DNA from: Falciphora oryzae
Taxonomy: Eukaryota; Ascomycota; Sordariomycetes; Magnaporthales; Magnaporthaceae
Length of the DNA: 64,000 nucleotides
Direction of reading: 5' to 3'
NCBI GenBank assembly: GCA_000733355.1
Contig: JNVV01000004.1
Span: forward strand, 1,425,055 to 1,489,054
Both the position numbers and the translations under genes were made by a program. The notes under the pieces were generated by a model. That model searched no databases. It saw nothing but the letters and a program-made list of their open reading frames with translations, and was not told where the DNA came from. The first letter of the stretch is position 1, and every line of letters begins with the position of its first letter. Positions 43,447-54,362 of this stretch are shown in pieces.

Positions 43447-45267
43447 TCACCACTTGAGCTTCTCCGCGCCCTCTTTTACCCTCTGCTGGTACAGCGCGTA
43501 TGCATCGAACATGCCGGACTCGTGAAAGTAAGTCTCGTAATGCTCCATCATCTCCGCCAGCTTGTCCGGGAGCTCGCCGGCCAGGTCCCGCACCTCGCCC
43601 GGGTCCTCGCGGACGTTGTAGAGCTCCCACCTGCCGGGCCCCCTCGGCGGCGGCAGGAACAGCGCCTTCCAGTCGCCGAGCCGCACGGCCGCGGCGCCGA
43701 GCTGCTCCCAGCCGATGACGTCGCGGTCCGGGTCGTATATCTCGATCGAGGCGTTACGCGGCGACCGCAAGATGGGCAGCCACGACTTGCCGCGCACGCC
43801 GACGACGTCGCGGCCCCGGAAGCGCGGCGCCGGGTGGGCGACGCCGGCGAGGTCGAGCATGGTCGGCACCAGGTCCATGACCGACGTGAACTGCGACAGG
43901 ACGGCGCCGCGGTCCGCCGTGGGGATCGAGGCCGGGTGCCGCACGATGCAGGGGCAGTGGATGCCGCCTTCGGTGGTGTAGGACTTGGCGGCGCGGCTAG
44001 GTGCCGTGCCTGCACCGGCCCATTGGGGCCCATACCAAACGAACGAGTTATGGTTCCCGATGTTGTCGAGCGAGTTGTCGTAGTAGCGGTCCAGCAGCTT
44101 GCCCATGGTCACGCCGGCCAGCACCGGTACTGCCTCCAGCAGCTGGCCCTCGGCGCCGTTGTCCGACATGAAGACGATAAAAGTGTCGTCCAACTCGCCC
44201 GTTTTATCGAGGTAGTCCAGGACGCGCCCGACGTTGACGTCGACGAGGTCGACCATCGCGGCGAAGACCTCCATGGTGCGGCTTGACTTCTTGCGCTCGT
44301 CCTCGGACAGCTCGTCCCATGGCTGCGTGCCTAGCATGTGGATGGGCGCGGGCTCGACATCGGGCGGCACGAGGCCCTTGGATACTAGACTTTTCAGCCG
44401 GCGGTCGCGCAGCGCTACCGGCCCATCGTCGTAGTAGCCGCGATACTTCTTGACGGTCTCGGGAGGCGCCTGCAACGGCCAGTGCGGGGCGGTAAACGCG
44501 AGGTAGCCGAAGAAGGGCTGCGCCATCTCGGTCCCGTTGCGTTCGCGCAGGAATTTGAGGAAGTAGTCGGTGAAGGTATTGGACGAGTAAAAGTCCCGGG
44601 GCAGATCGCCCTGGGGCGACCCGTCGATGAACCTGTCGTCCTGCATCCAGATACCATTGCCTTTGAGGTATTTGCGTGGCTTCTCTTTTAGTCCGTGCAG
44701 CGGCGGCTCGCGGTTGAAGTGATTGCCAGCGCCTGGCAGTGTGCTGAGCACCCTCGTGAAGCCGCGCGCCCAGGGCGATATCTCCTTCTTCAACCCAAGG
44801 TGCCACTTGCCCGTCATGAGCGTGAAATAGCCGGTGTCCTGGAGGATCTCGGGCAGCGCCGCGACGCGGAAGTTAAGGTAGCCTTCATAGCCCGCGCGCC
44901 CCTCGAAAATCTCGGGGAACTTCTTCATGCGCTCCGCCATGCAGCCCAGGCCCGCGATGTGCGAGTCGGTTCCCGACAGCATCATGGCCCGGGTCGGCGA
45001 GCACGATGCGGCTGTGTGGAAGCCAGTCATCCGAATGCCCTCCTCGGCCAGCCGCTGCAAGTTCGGCGTGTCAATCTCGCCACCGTACGGTGACGTGTCG
45101 CTGAAGCCCAGATCATCAGCTACGACGAGCAGGAAATTCGGCCGTCGACGCGCGCCTCCGCCATTTGTCGCTGTCCCCGAGGGCCGATCGCCGCCACCGG
45201 GCCCGTGTCGCCATGGCGGGCCTTCGAATATCCATGCCGCGAGTATGACCAAGATATGGGTCAGCAT
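43447..45267 (-). CDS. Sulfatase (arylsulfatase type)
   Basis: Hydrolyses sulfate esters, releasing sulfate for assimilation or acting on sulfated aromatics or glycans. A single exon of 606 aa. It begins MLTHILVILAAWIF, a plausible signal peptide, so secretion or vacuolar targeting is likely. Metal-binding VVADDLGF (residues about 48-55) is followed by CSPTRAMMLSG at about 89-99. This is the type I sulfatase signature C-x-P-x-R in which Cys becomes formylglycine. Further conserved blocks are GKWHLG, FFGYLAFTAPHWPLQAP, FMSDNGAEG (metal ligands) and KSYTTEGGIHCPCIVRHPA. Length fits the family. It needs a formylglycine-generating enzyme, not seen in the window. Preference for aryl sulfate is an inference. 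Confidence 0.9.
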   Translation of the reverse strand: MLTHILVILAAWIFEGPPWRHGPGGGDRPSGTATNGGGARRRPNFLLVVADDLGFSDTSPYGGEIDTPNLQRLAEEGIRMTGFHTAASCSPTRAMMLSGTDSHIAGLGCMAERMKKFPEIFEGRAGYEGYLNFRVAALPEILQDTGYFTLMTGKWHLGLKKEISPWARGFTRVLSTLPGAGNHFNREPPLHGLKEKPRKYLKGNGIWMQDDRFIDGSPQGDLPRDFYSSNTFTDYFLKFLRERNGTEMAQPFFGYLAFTAPHWPLQAPPETVKKYRGYYDDGPVALRDRRLKSLVSKGLVPPDVEPAPIHMLGTQPWDELSEDERKKSSRTMEVFAAMVDLVDVNVGRVLDYLDKTGELDDTFIVFMSDNGAEGQLLEAVPVLAGVTMGKLLDRYYDNSLDNIGNHNSFVWYGPQWAGAGTAPSRAAKSYTTEGGIHCPCIVRHPASIPTADRGAVLSQFTSVMDLVPTMLDLAGVAHPAPRFRGRDVVGVRGKSWLPILRSPRNASIEIYDPDRDVIGWEQLGAAAVRLGDWKALFLPPPRGPGRWELYNVREDPGEVRDLAGELPDKLAEMMEHYETYFHESGMFDAYALYQQRVKEGAEKLKW

Positions 45268-45854
45268 CTTGTCACTATCTTGCGGGGGCGAACTTTATCG
45301 GTTTGTCTTCACCCGTTTGAGAGAAAGCTAAAATCCAACCCGTTGCCCATGGCTGCTAATGTGGATTGAAAAAGCAAAGCAGATTCTTGAGGCTCACTCA
45401 GGGGTTCGGGTTCTCCCCTGACAAGAAAGCTGGCCCACTGCTCTAGGCCCAAATGAACCGCAAGCGTTGCGCATAGTGGTGGTCGATACAGTGCGTTAAT
45501 CCCGTAATTTTGGCGAGCTTAGCAGCACGGATTCGTTCCTGCCCGATCGGGAAGTTAAACTAGAAGCTGCCTCTAGGAAGGTACGATGACTGAAACCAGT
45601 ACCGACAGCGCAGCAGCACAACCTCTTCCCCATTCCACCTTCAAAATTTCTTCACGGCCAGTTGAGGCTCGGCGGCTTGTTGGTCGGCTCTACGAAGCGG
45701 TCCCCCTTTCAACGTCAACAGCCCTCTATCTCTTTGCCCTCGACCTCGACCACAGTCCCAACCACGAAAAGTCACAGGGACCTCGTCGGAGCCTGGCCCC
45801 GGGTAGAGCCCTATTCGAGCCTTTGTTGCAAACTCGAAGCGCTCTACTCTAGCA
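45268..45854. other. Intergenic
   Basis: About 590 bp. A plus-strand open frame at 45586-45852 (MTETSTDSAAAQPLPHSTF...) shows no recognisable domain and I do not call it. Confidence 0.4.
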
Positions 45855-46844
45855 ATGGAGGATGAAAACAAGTCCGCGGGCCCTACATCCTCAGATCCCC
45901 CATCCTCAGATCCCCCATCCTCCAACTCTTCATCCTCGGCTTCCTCCTCCTTGGACCCCTCACCTCCGACACCTGCGATCAGCCCCCTGAACCGTCCGGC
46001 CATAGAGCGTCCCCAAGGACTATCCCGGGTTTCCGTTGTTTCTATACCTCCCTCCTGAGCTCCGGACATCCATCTAGACGCTCTTCCGACTCTACGACGG
46101 CGTCGACGCGACCGAGGAGCATGAGGAGGGCTTCAACATGGGATGGCTCAGTGAACAAACCGCTTCCATGAGAGCAATGATGTCAAGCTCCCGTGAGGGA
46201 CGCGTCCTGGGTCTCACATTCTTTCCGGACGAGCTGACATTCACAAGCACGAGGAAGCCGCTACGGTTCAACAAGTCGAAGGATGTCTTCCACTTAACCT
46301 CTCGCCGCGTGAGACTTGGGAGATAAGAGATGACTATATGATTGAGATTCGCACTAGCGTCCAGCGCATTGCTCTCAACTCAACCCTCACTTACTCTCTC
46401 GCATTCTGGCATTCCGTCATTGCCAAGCCCCAGGTCGCGCGACTCCCAAACGGCGTGTATGGCCTTCTTTTGACATTAGCCCTGTTCCCTGCTCTCAAAG
46501 AGGTCTATTGGCTGTCTCACGAGACAAGCTATCAGTTGGCGGACTTGAGCCCGGACTCAACATGCCTACTTTGCTACCTCCACGTGGGGAACTCTGCGGA
46601 AGCAAACTTCATCCAGAGTCTCTGCCCACCGAGCAACTCGGACGCTTTCCTCCGCGCGAAAGCCTTTGTCGGTTCTGTAGAGCGTCTGGTCAAGTCACTG
46701 ACAACCACCTGCCCATCACCACCAACACGATTGCAGTGGGAGGGTGAGAAACGCGTCAAGATGCTCCACCAAGTTATCATGAGAACTATCCTAGCTGTTC
46801 CCACGACCGGTGAGGTGGTCAAAGAGAACCCACACGTGCACTGA
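45855..46844 (+). pseudogene. 2EXR-domain protein relic
   Basis: Fungal 2EXR proteins begin with a conserved F-x-x-F-x-x-LPPELR-x-x-IW motif. Here the frame at about 46030 reads FPLFLYLPPELRTSI and then a TAG where Trp is expected. The Ser/Pro-rich lead (MEDENKSAGPTSSDPPSS) is in a different frame. Further on, FTSTRKPLRFNKSKDVFHL (about 46240-46300) matches the usual R-x-N-x-x-KDV-x-x-L block. A one-base shift near 46310 then leads to DDYMIEIRTSVQRIALN and ALFPALKEVYWLS. At least two frameshifts and one stop make this a pseudogene unless the assembly is wrong. The original function is unknown; the family is expanded in filamentous fungi. Confidence 0.6.
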
Positions 46845-47738
46845 TGTCCTCTCCTCTGGAGCACCGAGCAGCTCCAACAGGTCTTGTCTGCTCCGGCGGC
46901 TTGGGATCCAGAGGGGTGGGGACTAGAAGAACAAGAAGACCAAGACGAAGAAAGAGCAGACCAAGAAGAAGAGATCCAGGGTGAGGGCGAGTAAGTCGGG
47001 TTGGAGTAGAGTCCGAGACATTATCAGGCAAGAGGCCGAGCGACGGTGTATCAGAGTGCTGAAGACCACGCGCTGGCATTCCACCGCCTGATGTTTCTTA
47101 TAACTTTCCTGCGTACTACTTAATAGGATAATGGGTGCATCAAACTGTCCTTGGTTGCATAGTCTGATATTTCTTTTCGCTTGATTCCGTGTTCTTTTAC
47201 TTTCGTTCATTGTTTATTTCTCAAAGCTTGTTGTCGATGATTTTGATTCGCTCGTGTTCCATTAGCATCGCACAATATCAGTTGAAAGGCGAGCCCTAGT
47301 TGCACGGAGAGGAAAAGCCAAGGTGTTAGCCTCGTTGACTTGAAGATATCGCAACACGTCCCCTCTTGAGGACGGCACAGTTGACGCTTTATTCTTTTGA
47401 TGCGGCTGAGTCGGCGCTTAGTGGGCGATGAGTGAGGCAAAGAAAGATGGAAGGATCTTGTAGGTGAAAGAGTTTCGTCGATGGCGGTTCCCGCGCGCAA
47501 GTTGATGTTAGAAAAAGTCGGTCTCCGCCGTCACGGATGTTCAGGGGACTTAGGAGCGGGTTCGTGCCTTGAAAAGTAAGAGATAATTCTTTTCAGAAAG
47601 TTCAGAAACAAGCGAGGGGTGTTTGGGACTGGGCTGGTATTCAAACTGAACACAATCGCGAACCTCTAGGGCAGAAGGACGAAAAGGACTTCCGGGGGGG
47701 AGCCTAAATTAATGATAAGTAAAACCACTTCTTAGAAG
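46845..47738. other. Intergenic
   Basis: About 0.9 kb with no supportable gene. The sequence GAAGAACAAGAAGACCAAGA near 46925-46980 is a purine-rich stretch that gives chance open frames. Confidence 0.4.
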
Positions 47739-47754
47739 GTGTTAATGCCTGAGC

Positions 47755-48072
47755 TGTTGGTAGGAGTGGTACTCCTGTTGGCCCCAATGGGGGCCGGGCA
47801 CGGAGATCTCCCAGGAGTGACGAACACGGATCCTACTGGTTGGTTGGATCCTCTATTGTGCGCGTGAAGAGGAAAGGGATCTATCTGCTAGAAGGGAGGG
47901 CAACGAAGCCCCTTATATACATTGCCAACAGGGCTTGGCCCTCCAGGTCACGGGGGCCCTATGGGCCCCGTGGGCCCCATGGGCCCCGGAGGGCCCGGGC
48001 CTCCCAAGCCTTCCTGGCTTCCAGATCCCTTTAGTGCATGCGCCGGAATAGTGCTGGAATAATAATCCAACA
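47755..48072 (+). repeat. Solo LTR-like repeat with 16-bp direct flanks
   Basis: A 318-bp segment begins TGTTGG and ends CCAACA, a perfect 6-bp inverted end typical of copia LTRs, with a TATATA box near 47911. GTGTTAATGCCTGAGC occurs immediately on each side (47739-47754 and 48073-48088). Integrase-made duplications are usually 4-6 bp, so 16 bp is odd. The interior at 47948-48000 is built of overlapping GGGCCC palindromes. Strand assignment is arbitrary. Confidence 0.6.
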
Positions 48073-48302
48073 GTGTTAATGCCTGAGCTGAACTTGCTTG
48101 GTAATCTCTCTTGGGGGAATAAACATGACGAAATCTTTACTGCATTCGTTTTGATTCATTAGAAATAAAAATCAATCTTCTAAGGTTGCTGCGTGCCCTC
48201 TACCTTGCAATACTAGGTAACCCCGTTCATCGCGCCACGTTAAACTCGATGGAAACCTCGCCAGTCCGACTCCTCATCAACTTCATCGCTGACATCCCAA
48301 TC

Positions 48303-51300
48303 CTAGTTGTTCGCTTTCTCCATCCAACCTTCTGGGAATCGCTCGCTGGCGGGCCACTCATCGTCCGCCAGAAAATTATCTTCCTTTGGCCGTTCCTCGA
48401 AAAGCCCAAGGATCCTGGTCTTCCGTTCGTCTGGTGGTAAGATGATCTTGAGCAGTTCTGCCACAGTCTTAACCTGAATCGACTTGTAGGGTGCTGTGCG
48501 CCAGTGCCCGTTAAAAGAAATTGTACCCCCCGCGGCCATTCCCTCCGATGCGAACTTCAATTCGCAGCGCATCCTCCAGAGCTGACCCCTATATCTCCTC
48601 TTCCATACCACACGGAAGCGGAACATGGCATCGGCACCTGCCTCGATGAACCGTTCGATGGTGTGTAAATACACCTTAATTGCTGGCTCCTCCTCCACAT
48701 GCTCGCTTTCCGCGTATGCGCCGCTGAATAACTCGTATGTGCCGGCAAGGATGCTGGGCCATATTGGAATACCTCGAGGAATGGGCGTTCTTTCGGGTGG
48801 GGTATCGTACTTGCAATGTGATAAAGTTAGTGCATGACATTCCTTCGGAAGGTAGTCGCCCGGGTCCAGCCCTAGTTCAATAAGCTTGTCAATGATAGAC
48901 AGTGCTTTCTCGTAGGCGGCTCCACCAAAACCCCGCCCGAGGACAAGCAGTAGCATAGCAGCCAAAGAAGGCAGAGATTCTGATGAACACCGGTCAAGCT
49001 TCCATCCGATATAATTGTCATTCGAAAGACACGTGTGGAGATAGATCGGGTCTTGGATCCATAGCAGCTCAGTTCTCTCAGAGCCTGACTCTGGCGGTGA
49101 TTCTGGAATGGCAAGTCGAATGTCGTGGCTCACGGGGGAGACTTCGTGGTGGCAGATGGCGGGGTTGTTGCGAGTGACGCAGGTTCCCGCTAAAGTCCAT
49201 CCCAGGAAGCCTCGCCGCCGGGCCATAGATTGGGAGTAAGCTTCGAGGAACGAGTAAGGAGGGGCAGAGTCAAGCCCTTCGACATATCTTCTGTTAAGAA
49301 GCCTATATCTGTCGCGCTTGAACAGTCGCTCTGCTTGGAGAGGGATTTCGGCAAGACACAAAGCTGACAGTGCGTCAATGGCGCTGAATTTCAGCCGGGA
49401 CAAAGCTGTCTCCATCTGACTTCTGCGCTGCCGCTGTGCAAGAAACTCGGCTACAGACCTGTGCGTGAGCCCAAGCCTGTAGACAGGCGTCATCGGCGTG
49501 ATTTCGGGTCCGCCGTTGGTTCCAAGATGAGGTCCGTCGTGAGATTCATCATTTGACTCATCGTCGGATTCGTCGACCAGGCGAATAGGAATGAGCTCCA
49601 CCAGACCTTGGGTGCAGTCTTTGAGACGCTTCTCTGCACTTGCTGTCCTGTCCGCGATCAATATAGTGTCCAAAGAAAGATCCCGGTTCTCGTCATGTAT
49701 GGCTTTTATCGCGAAGGCCGGGTTTTGTAAGTACTCCTCCAGGAAAGAGTAGCCGAGTAGTGTCGGTTCTGTGTCAGACATTGGCTGAGGGATCCCAAAC
49801 GCTGTCACATTGAAAGGAACATCGGCTTCAAGCACGATTGCCAGCGTCATATAGGCTCGGTCAAGGTCCGGTTCTGGCTGGTTGTCGAGCAAGAATGCAA
49901 AAAGTGCGTTGATCTCCTTAGGAAGTAGTTTTATATCACCGAGCAAGGCCTCTCGGCTATATCCATTCGAGTATCTCCTGCGGATTCGCTGGGACACGAG
50001 CGAGACCCACAAGAAAATTCCTTGTGCTGCGGTGACGATGCATGTTGTGAGCTCCCGTCTGAGACCCAGATCTGTGACCAGGTCCAGCTTGGAGGACACA
50101 TATGCCGAGATGTCTGTCTCGGTGAGCGTGTGAAGTCGAATGCGTCCATGTTGGCCAAGCATCTCCATGAACACATTCTCCTCTCTACTCGAGACACAGA
50201 GCTTGAAGCTTCGCGGACAGGCCGCGGCCCACTGGTGGAGGATGTTGACAAGATTGTGATCGTCGTGCTCGGCCGTTTCCTCAAACTCATCGAGGCCATC
50301 AATGAAGAAGCAGAAACAATGGTCACGATCGCTTGCAATGGCTCGGATGAGGTTTTGAAAGAGGCTGCGGATCCTGGCGGCCTTGAAATGGACTTCAGAT
50401 TCCGGGTCCATTTTTTGTTCATTCGGCTTTGACAGGCCAGATGCCCATTCCTCCGTCATAACCGCCTCGACGAGGTGAGGGGCTTTTGAGAGGACTCTGT
50501 GGAGAAGCGAGCGGAACAGTCCCCGAAGGGACTTCTGAAGATCGGTACCAGGTCGCCAGAAGAAGAATTCTGCCAGGACAAGTTGGCGGGAACCTTGATG
50601 AAAGGGCACATGTTCGAATTAGCCAATGACCACGGCACTTAGTTTTTGATTGAATAAACAGAGAACGCTCACCTGCCCATTGCTCGAGAAGAGATTTCGT
50701 CCTTGGCTCATCAAAAAGAAACTTCATTAGGGTAGACTTTCCGGACCCGAGCTTTCCTGAAATATGGAAAATCCCGGAGCCTTCCCGAAGCCAGCACTGG
50801 AACTGATCTCGGGCTTCAACCTGTGCCTGGTTCTTTGGGCGGAAGGTTGAAGAGACAGAGGCGTTGTCGGATAGAATCCACCTGAAGGTGTCTTGGTGCG
50901 CCTCCGCAACTTCGTCGTCTCTCTTACCCATTTCTGGGAACCACAAGCTTTTGATAAGCCGAGCTGCGAGGGCCTGCTCACGCGCTTTGGTTGAAATCCC
51001 GATGATTTCTTGCAGCTGATCCAGCGCCGGCTGACTTAGGCCCTCGACTGTAACCCCTTTCTGAATGTCGGTGATGTGTTTGTCCAGGGCGCCAAGTTTG
51101 GTGACGTTGGTTTCGGACTGTTCTAACACCTTGACCAGACCCCTCATGTACTCCTCGCTGTGGTCTCATGTTGTCAGCATCTACCCATTTGAAGATATTG
51201 ATTATATTTGGGCCCCATGCTTACCTTTTGAAATGATGAAACCGAAGATGGAGCTGAGCCCTGTAGTCTTTGAGACGCCCCTGTAGCCTTTGAAGCTCCT

Positions 51301-51655
51301 CGTCCATCCTTTTGGATCGGGCCGCCACCTTGAGTGCGCGCAACATCGACTTTTTCCCTTTCAACTGGCGCTTCTCTAGGACGGCTTGGATCTCGACGGA
51401 AGTGCCATGGCACTCCTTGGCCAGCCGCGCCAATGTCCTCTCATTCTCGTCGGTGCAGTCTTCCGGCCGTGCGGCAGTCTCGAGCTTGAGGGCGAACGCC
51501 GCCATCTCTTCTACAAGGGTGCTCGTGCGCTCATCATCTTTGGTGGAACCGCTGACGGGCTTTCGGATTTCGTTGGTCTGGGACACGAGTTTCTGCCCAA
51601 GGTCTATGAACGCGATGATGCTTGACGCCAAGCCGATGGCCGTGAATGGATCCAT
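48303..51655 (-). CDS. NACHT STAND receptor with Helo-like N-terminus
   Basis: A fungal NLR-type protein, in family terms a nucleotide-dependent switch in non-self recognition or cell death. Exons 51655-51225, 51157-50673 and 50593-48303 join in frame to about 1068 aa. The N-terminus MDPFTAIGLASSIIAFIDLG fits the fungal STAND N-terminal (Helo-like) domain, ending in a coiled stretch near residue 140. The P-loop is GKLGSGKSTLMKFL (about 279), Walker B CFFIDGLDEFE (about 402), and a later KLCVSSREENVF fits NACHT sensor 1. A winged-helix-like region follows (LTHRSVAEFL near 665). The last about 350 residues show no WD40, ankyrin or TPR repeat, so the sensor part is either missing or of an unknown type. 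The frame is intact. Confidence 0.85.
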
Positions 51656-52129
51656 GGTCGTTGCGTCGACCTAGCTGAGGGAGAAGGTAGGTGTTCGCTT
51701 GGTGACAGGCGATAGCTAGATAAGCCGGAAATCGTGAGTGCCAGGCAGATGGTAACAGATGATGGGGAGGCGGGGTAGGGGAGAGGGAGCGAGGAGGGGT
51801 GGAAGGGGGGATTTCAGCCTGACCGTTTCTTCAGCTGGTGGCCAACACTGCCGACCCAGCCATCCATAAGAAATGAATTCGGGTTCTACTGCATCAAAAT
51901 GGGGCTTGCGCAACCAATCAGCAACGGAGGAAGTCGAGTTGAGTAAACGACTTGGATGGACTGCGCTGCGAAGCTGCAGGATCAAGCTCCTCTCGAGCAC
52001 TCGCTGTGGGCAAGGCCTGGATCAGCCGCTGCAAACCGGAACACCCCAATGCAGTCAACTCCAGGACGTTTCCGACCTATTCTACCCAGCCGCGCCCTGG
52101 ACGTTATGTGCGACACTGAACAGATAGCC
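51656..52129. other. Intergenic, upstream of the NLR
   Basis: NLR promoter region. A GC/purine-rich stretch lies at 51760-51820. No other feature is seen. Confidence 0.4.
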
Positions 52130-52520
52130 AAACATGTCTGGTGGAAACGCTCGGGTATTGTGCGCTATCATACTGCTGGGGGATGATAGGCAAAATTAAT
52201 ACCAGAGCGATTAAAGATAGATACCTTGCACGAGTACATTGGGCGGACTTTGGCAGTAGAATCGGATCGTGTCACGGCATTCTTTGGCCTAGCAAACATG
52301 CTCGCACCACGGCTCGGGGGCGAGTTTGTTGTGGTTTTGGAAGGGCGATTAATCCCTACACAGCCTTCTCTGGCGCTGCGAGAATTCATCCTCGCCTCTA
52401 AAGCTAGTCGTTTTATAGCATCCTGGTTTGTCCCGCCACCCTTCTTGGACGTGGGCGTCGAGGCCTGGCCAAACGGCCGACTACAAGCTCGCCCAAGATA
52501 TTTCGGGCCGGGAGGTCGGC
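52130..52520 (+). pseudogene. HET-domain relic
   Basis: The frame at 52153-52182 reads GYCALSYCWG, which matches the hallmark (A-L-S-Y-x-W-G) of the fungal heterokaryon-incompatibility domain. From about 52208, in another frame, KIDTLHEYIGRTLAVESDRVTAFFGLANML resembles the distal part of HET proteins (S-D-R-x-x-A-x-x-G-L-A). The roughly 150 residues that normally lie between are missing and the frames differ, so this is a deletion relic at best. The assignment rests on two short motifs; a chance match of the first is possible. Confidence 0.45.
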
Positions 52521-53053
52521 TGGCCGGCGCTACTCTCCCGGCTCGGTCGCCATCAAGGGCCCGTTATGGCAGAGGACAGTGGCGGAAATCGAGAGGATAA
52601 CGAAGGAACGTGATGAGCCCGGAAACGAAAACCTCGCCTTAGAATATGAGCAGAATGGCCCGTCGGTGCGTTTGGTGGAATGGCACCCCGCGTTCGTGTC
52701 GATGTTACTGCAGGAATCCTGGCTTTTGCGCCTTGATATCATGGACACGCAGTCCATTACAAGGTTCGTACATACACCTGAGGTCTAGACTCGGTCCGGA
52801 TCCATTGTTAGGTTAGTACTGCAGCCTCCTCCAGATAGGTACCCGGGGACAAGCTGGGCCAACAGATGACAATTCTTGGATCGCTACTTCACGAACATAA
52901 CCTAGACTCCTCTGGTTGTTATTATGCGATGGGTAATTGACGGGATCTTGTGGTCTGCACTCCTGGCCATGGAGCATCCACCGAGTCCAGATGCCTGAGT
53001 CGCTCTCCTTCTTGGCACCGCATCCACGACCCGCCGGGCATCCAATTAACCAA

Positions 53054-53157
53054 GGCAAGATGGCCGAGCGGTCTAAGGCGCTAGCTTCAGGAGGATCTCG
53101 GGATCCGAGTGATTGCTAGTCACGCAAGTGGCGTGGGTTCGAATCCCACTCTTGTCA
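53054..53157 (+). tRNA. tRNA-Leu(CAG) with intron
   Basis: The acceptor stem pairs GGCAAGA with TCTTGTC, followed by discriminator A (Leu rather than Ser). The A box is TGGCCGAGCGGTCT and the B box GGTTCGAATCC. The anticodon stem is CTAGC/GCTAG with loop TTCAGG-T; an intron of about 22 nt interrupts it one base after the CAG anticodon, the standard place. The variable arm CAC-GCAA-GTG is long, as class II tRNAs require. T runs follow within 20 bp as the Pol III stop. It reads CTG codons. Confidence 0.9.
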
Positions 53158-54362
53158 GAAATTTTCTGTTTTGGTGGTTCAGGTCGTTTTTGATCAAATT
53201 TTCGAGCATGGAATCGGACATTTGTGGCTGCGCCTACAATTTTTGCGTCCGTTCTTTCGTTGGTCGTGGAATCATTTTCTTTTGGGCCCTGTAATTACGC
53301 CTTCCGGGTTTTGACCAACCATTTTCCAGTCATATTTGGTGGGAAGACAGCAACCATAATTGTTCAATTTTAGGTTTGTACTGTTGGGCTGACAGAGCCG
53401 CCTCGATTTTCTTGTCCTCTGCAGCAGCGCTCAGGGGTAAGTTAGGCTACCAATATCTTATCATCTTGCTCACCTTGCACTCGGTGACGGCTAGGCTCGC
53501 TGGATTGGACTCCCGGCCGCCATTTCGGCATACTATTGGTCTTGGAAAACGGACTAGACTGCCTTTGGGTAGGGTAGGCGGTATCTCATCCGCGTTGGTG
53601 CTACTTATCACGTGTACTTGTAGCCAAGAAGGAGCGCAGGAATGCTACCATGCAAAGAACAAGAAACCTCCAGGTCTGGACCATAAGTAAGCAGCCTTAA
53701 AATGAGACAACGGACAGCAGCTGACAGAGAGCTATTGGATATTATTGCTTTTGGGGTCCGTAAAAAGCAGTTGGCTCTGCGAGTGCGAGTGCAAGTCCAA
53801 TGATCCCCTTCACACCAACAACCAACGGTAACATCGGGCCTAGCCGTCGGACCAACGAGGCGCCACGGGCGGCCGGAGGCTTCTGTGTTTCTAAGCCTTC
53901 TCGGTATTTGAAGGATGACCTCTGTCATCCAGGGGTGGTCAGGGTGGTCAGAACCTCTGACCACCACAGGGTTCCGGCCGGCCAATATTGCCATGTAGGA
54001 TGCTGTGGAGACCAAGACATTTGTAGCCATGTGCTACAGAGGGCTGGGAATAGTTGCACCTTTTGGCTCGATAACGAAATCCCAGGGCGCTATCACCGCG
54101 CCATGTGCGGCACATTCGGCTGCTTGGCGGGCGTGCTCGCGACAGGGAGGCAACATGTGTCTGCCTGGTGAGTTGCCCGGACTGTCCGGAGGCTGCTGCT
54201 GTTGGAAGAGATGGTGGTGAAGTCGGTGTATCATATTCTCTATAAATCGAGGGCGGCGGCTGTCTAGGATGATCACGATCGTTCTTTTGGAAGACAGTTC
54301 TGCAGCCCCTCTGATCTCTCCAGCAGCAGCAAGGCCTCGTGCATCATCACTTGCTCCTCAAG
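53158..54362. other. Intergenic
   Basis: About 1.2 kb between the tRNA and the protease gene. No gene is seen. A TATAAAT at about 54240 lies 120 bp before the protease start and may be its TATA box. Confidence 0.45.
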
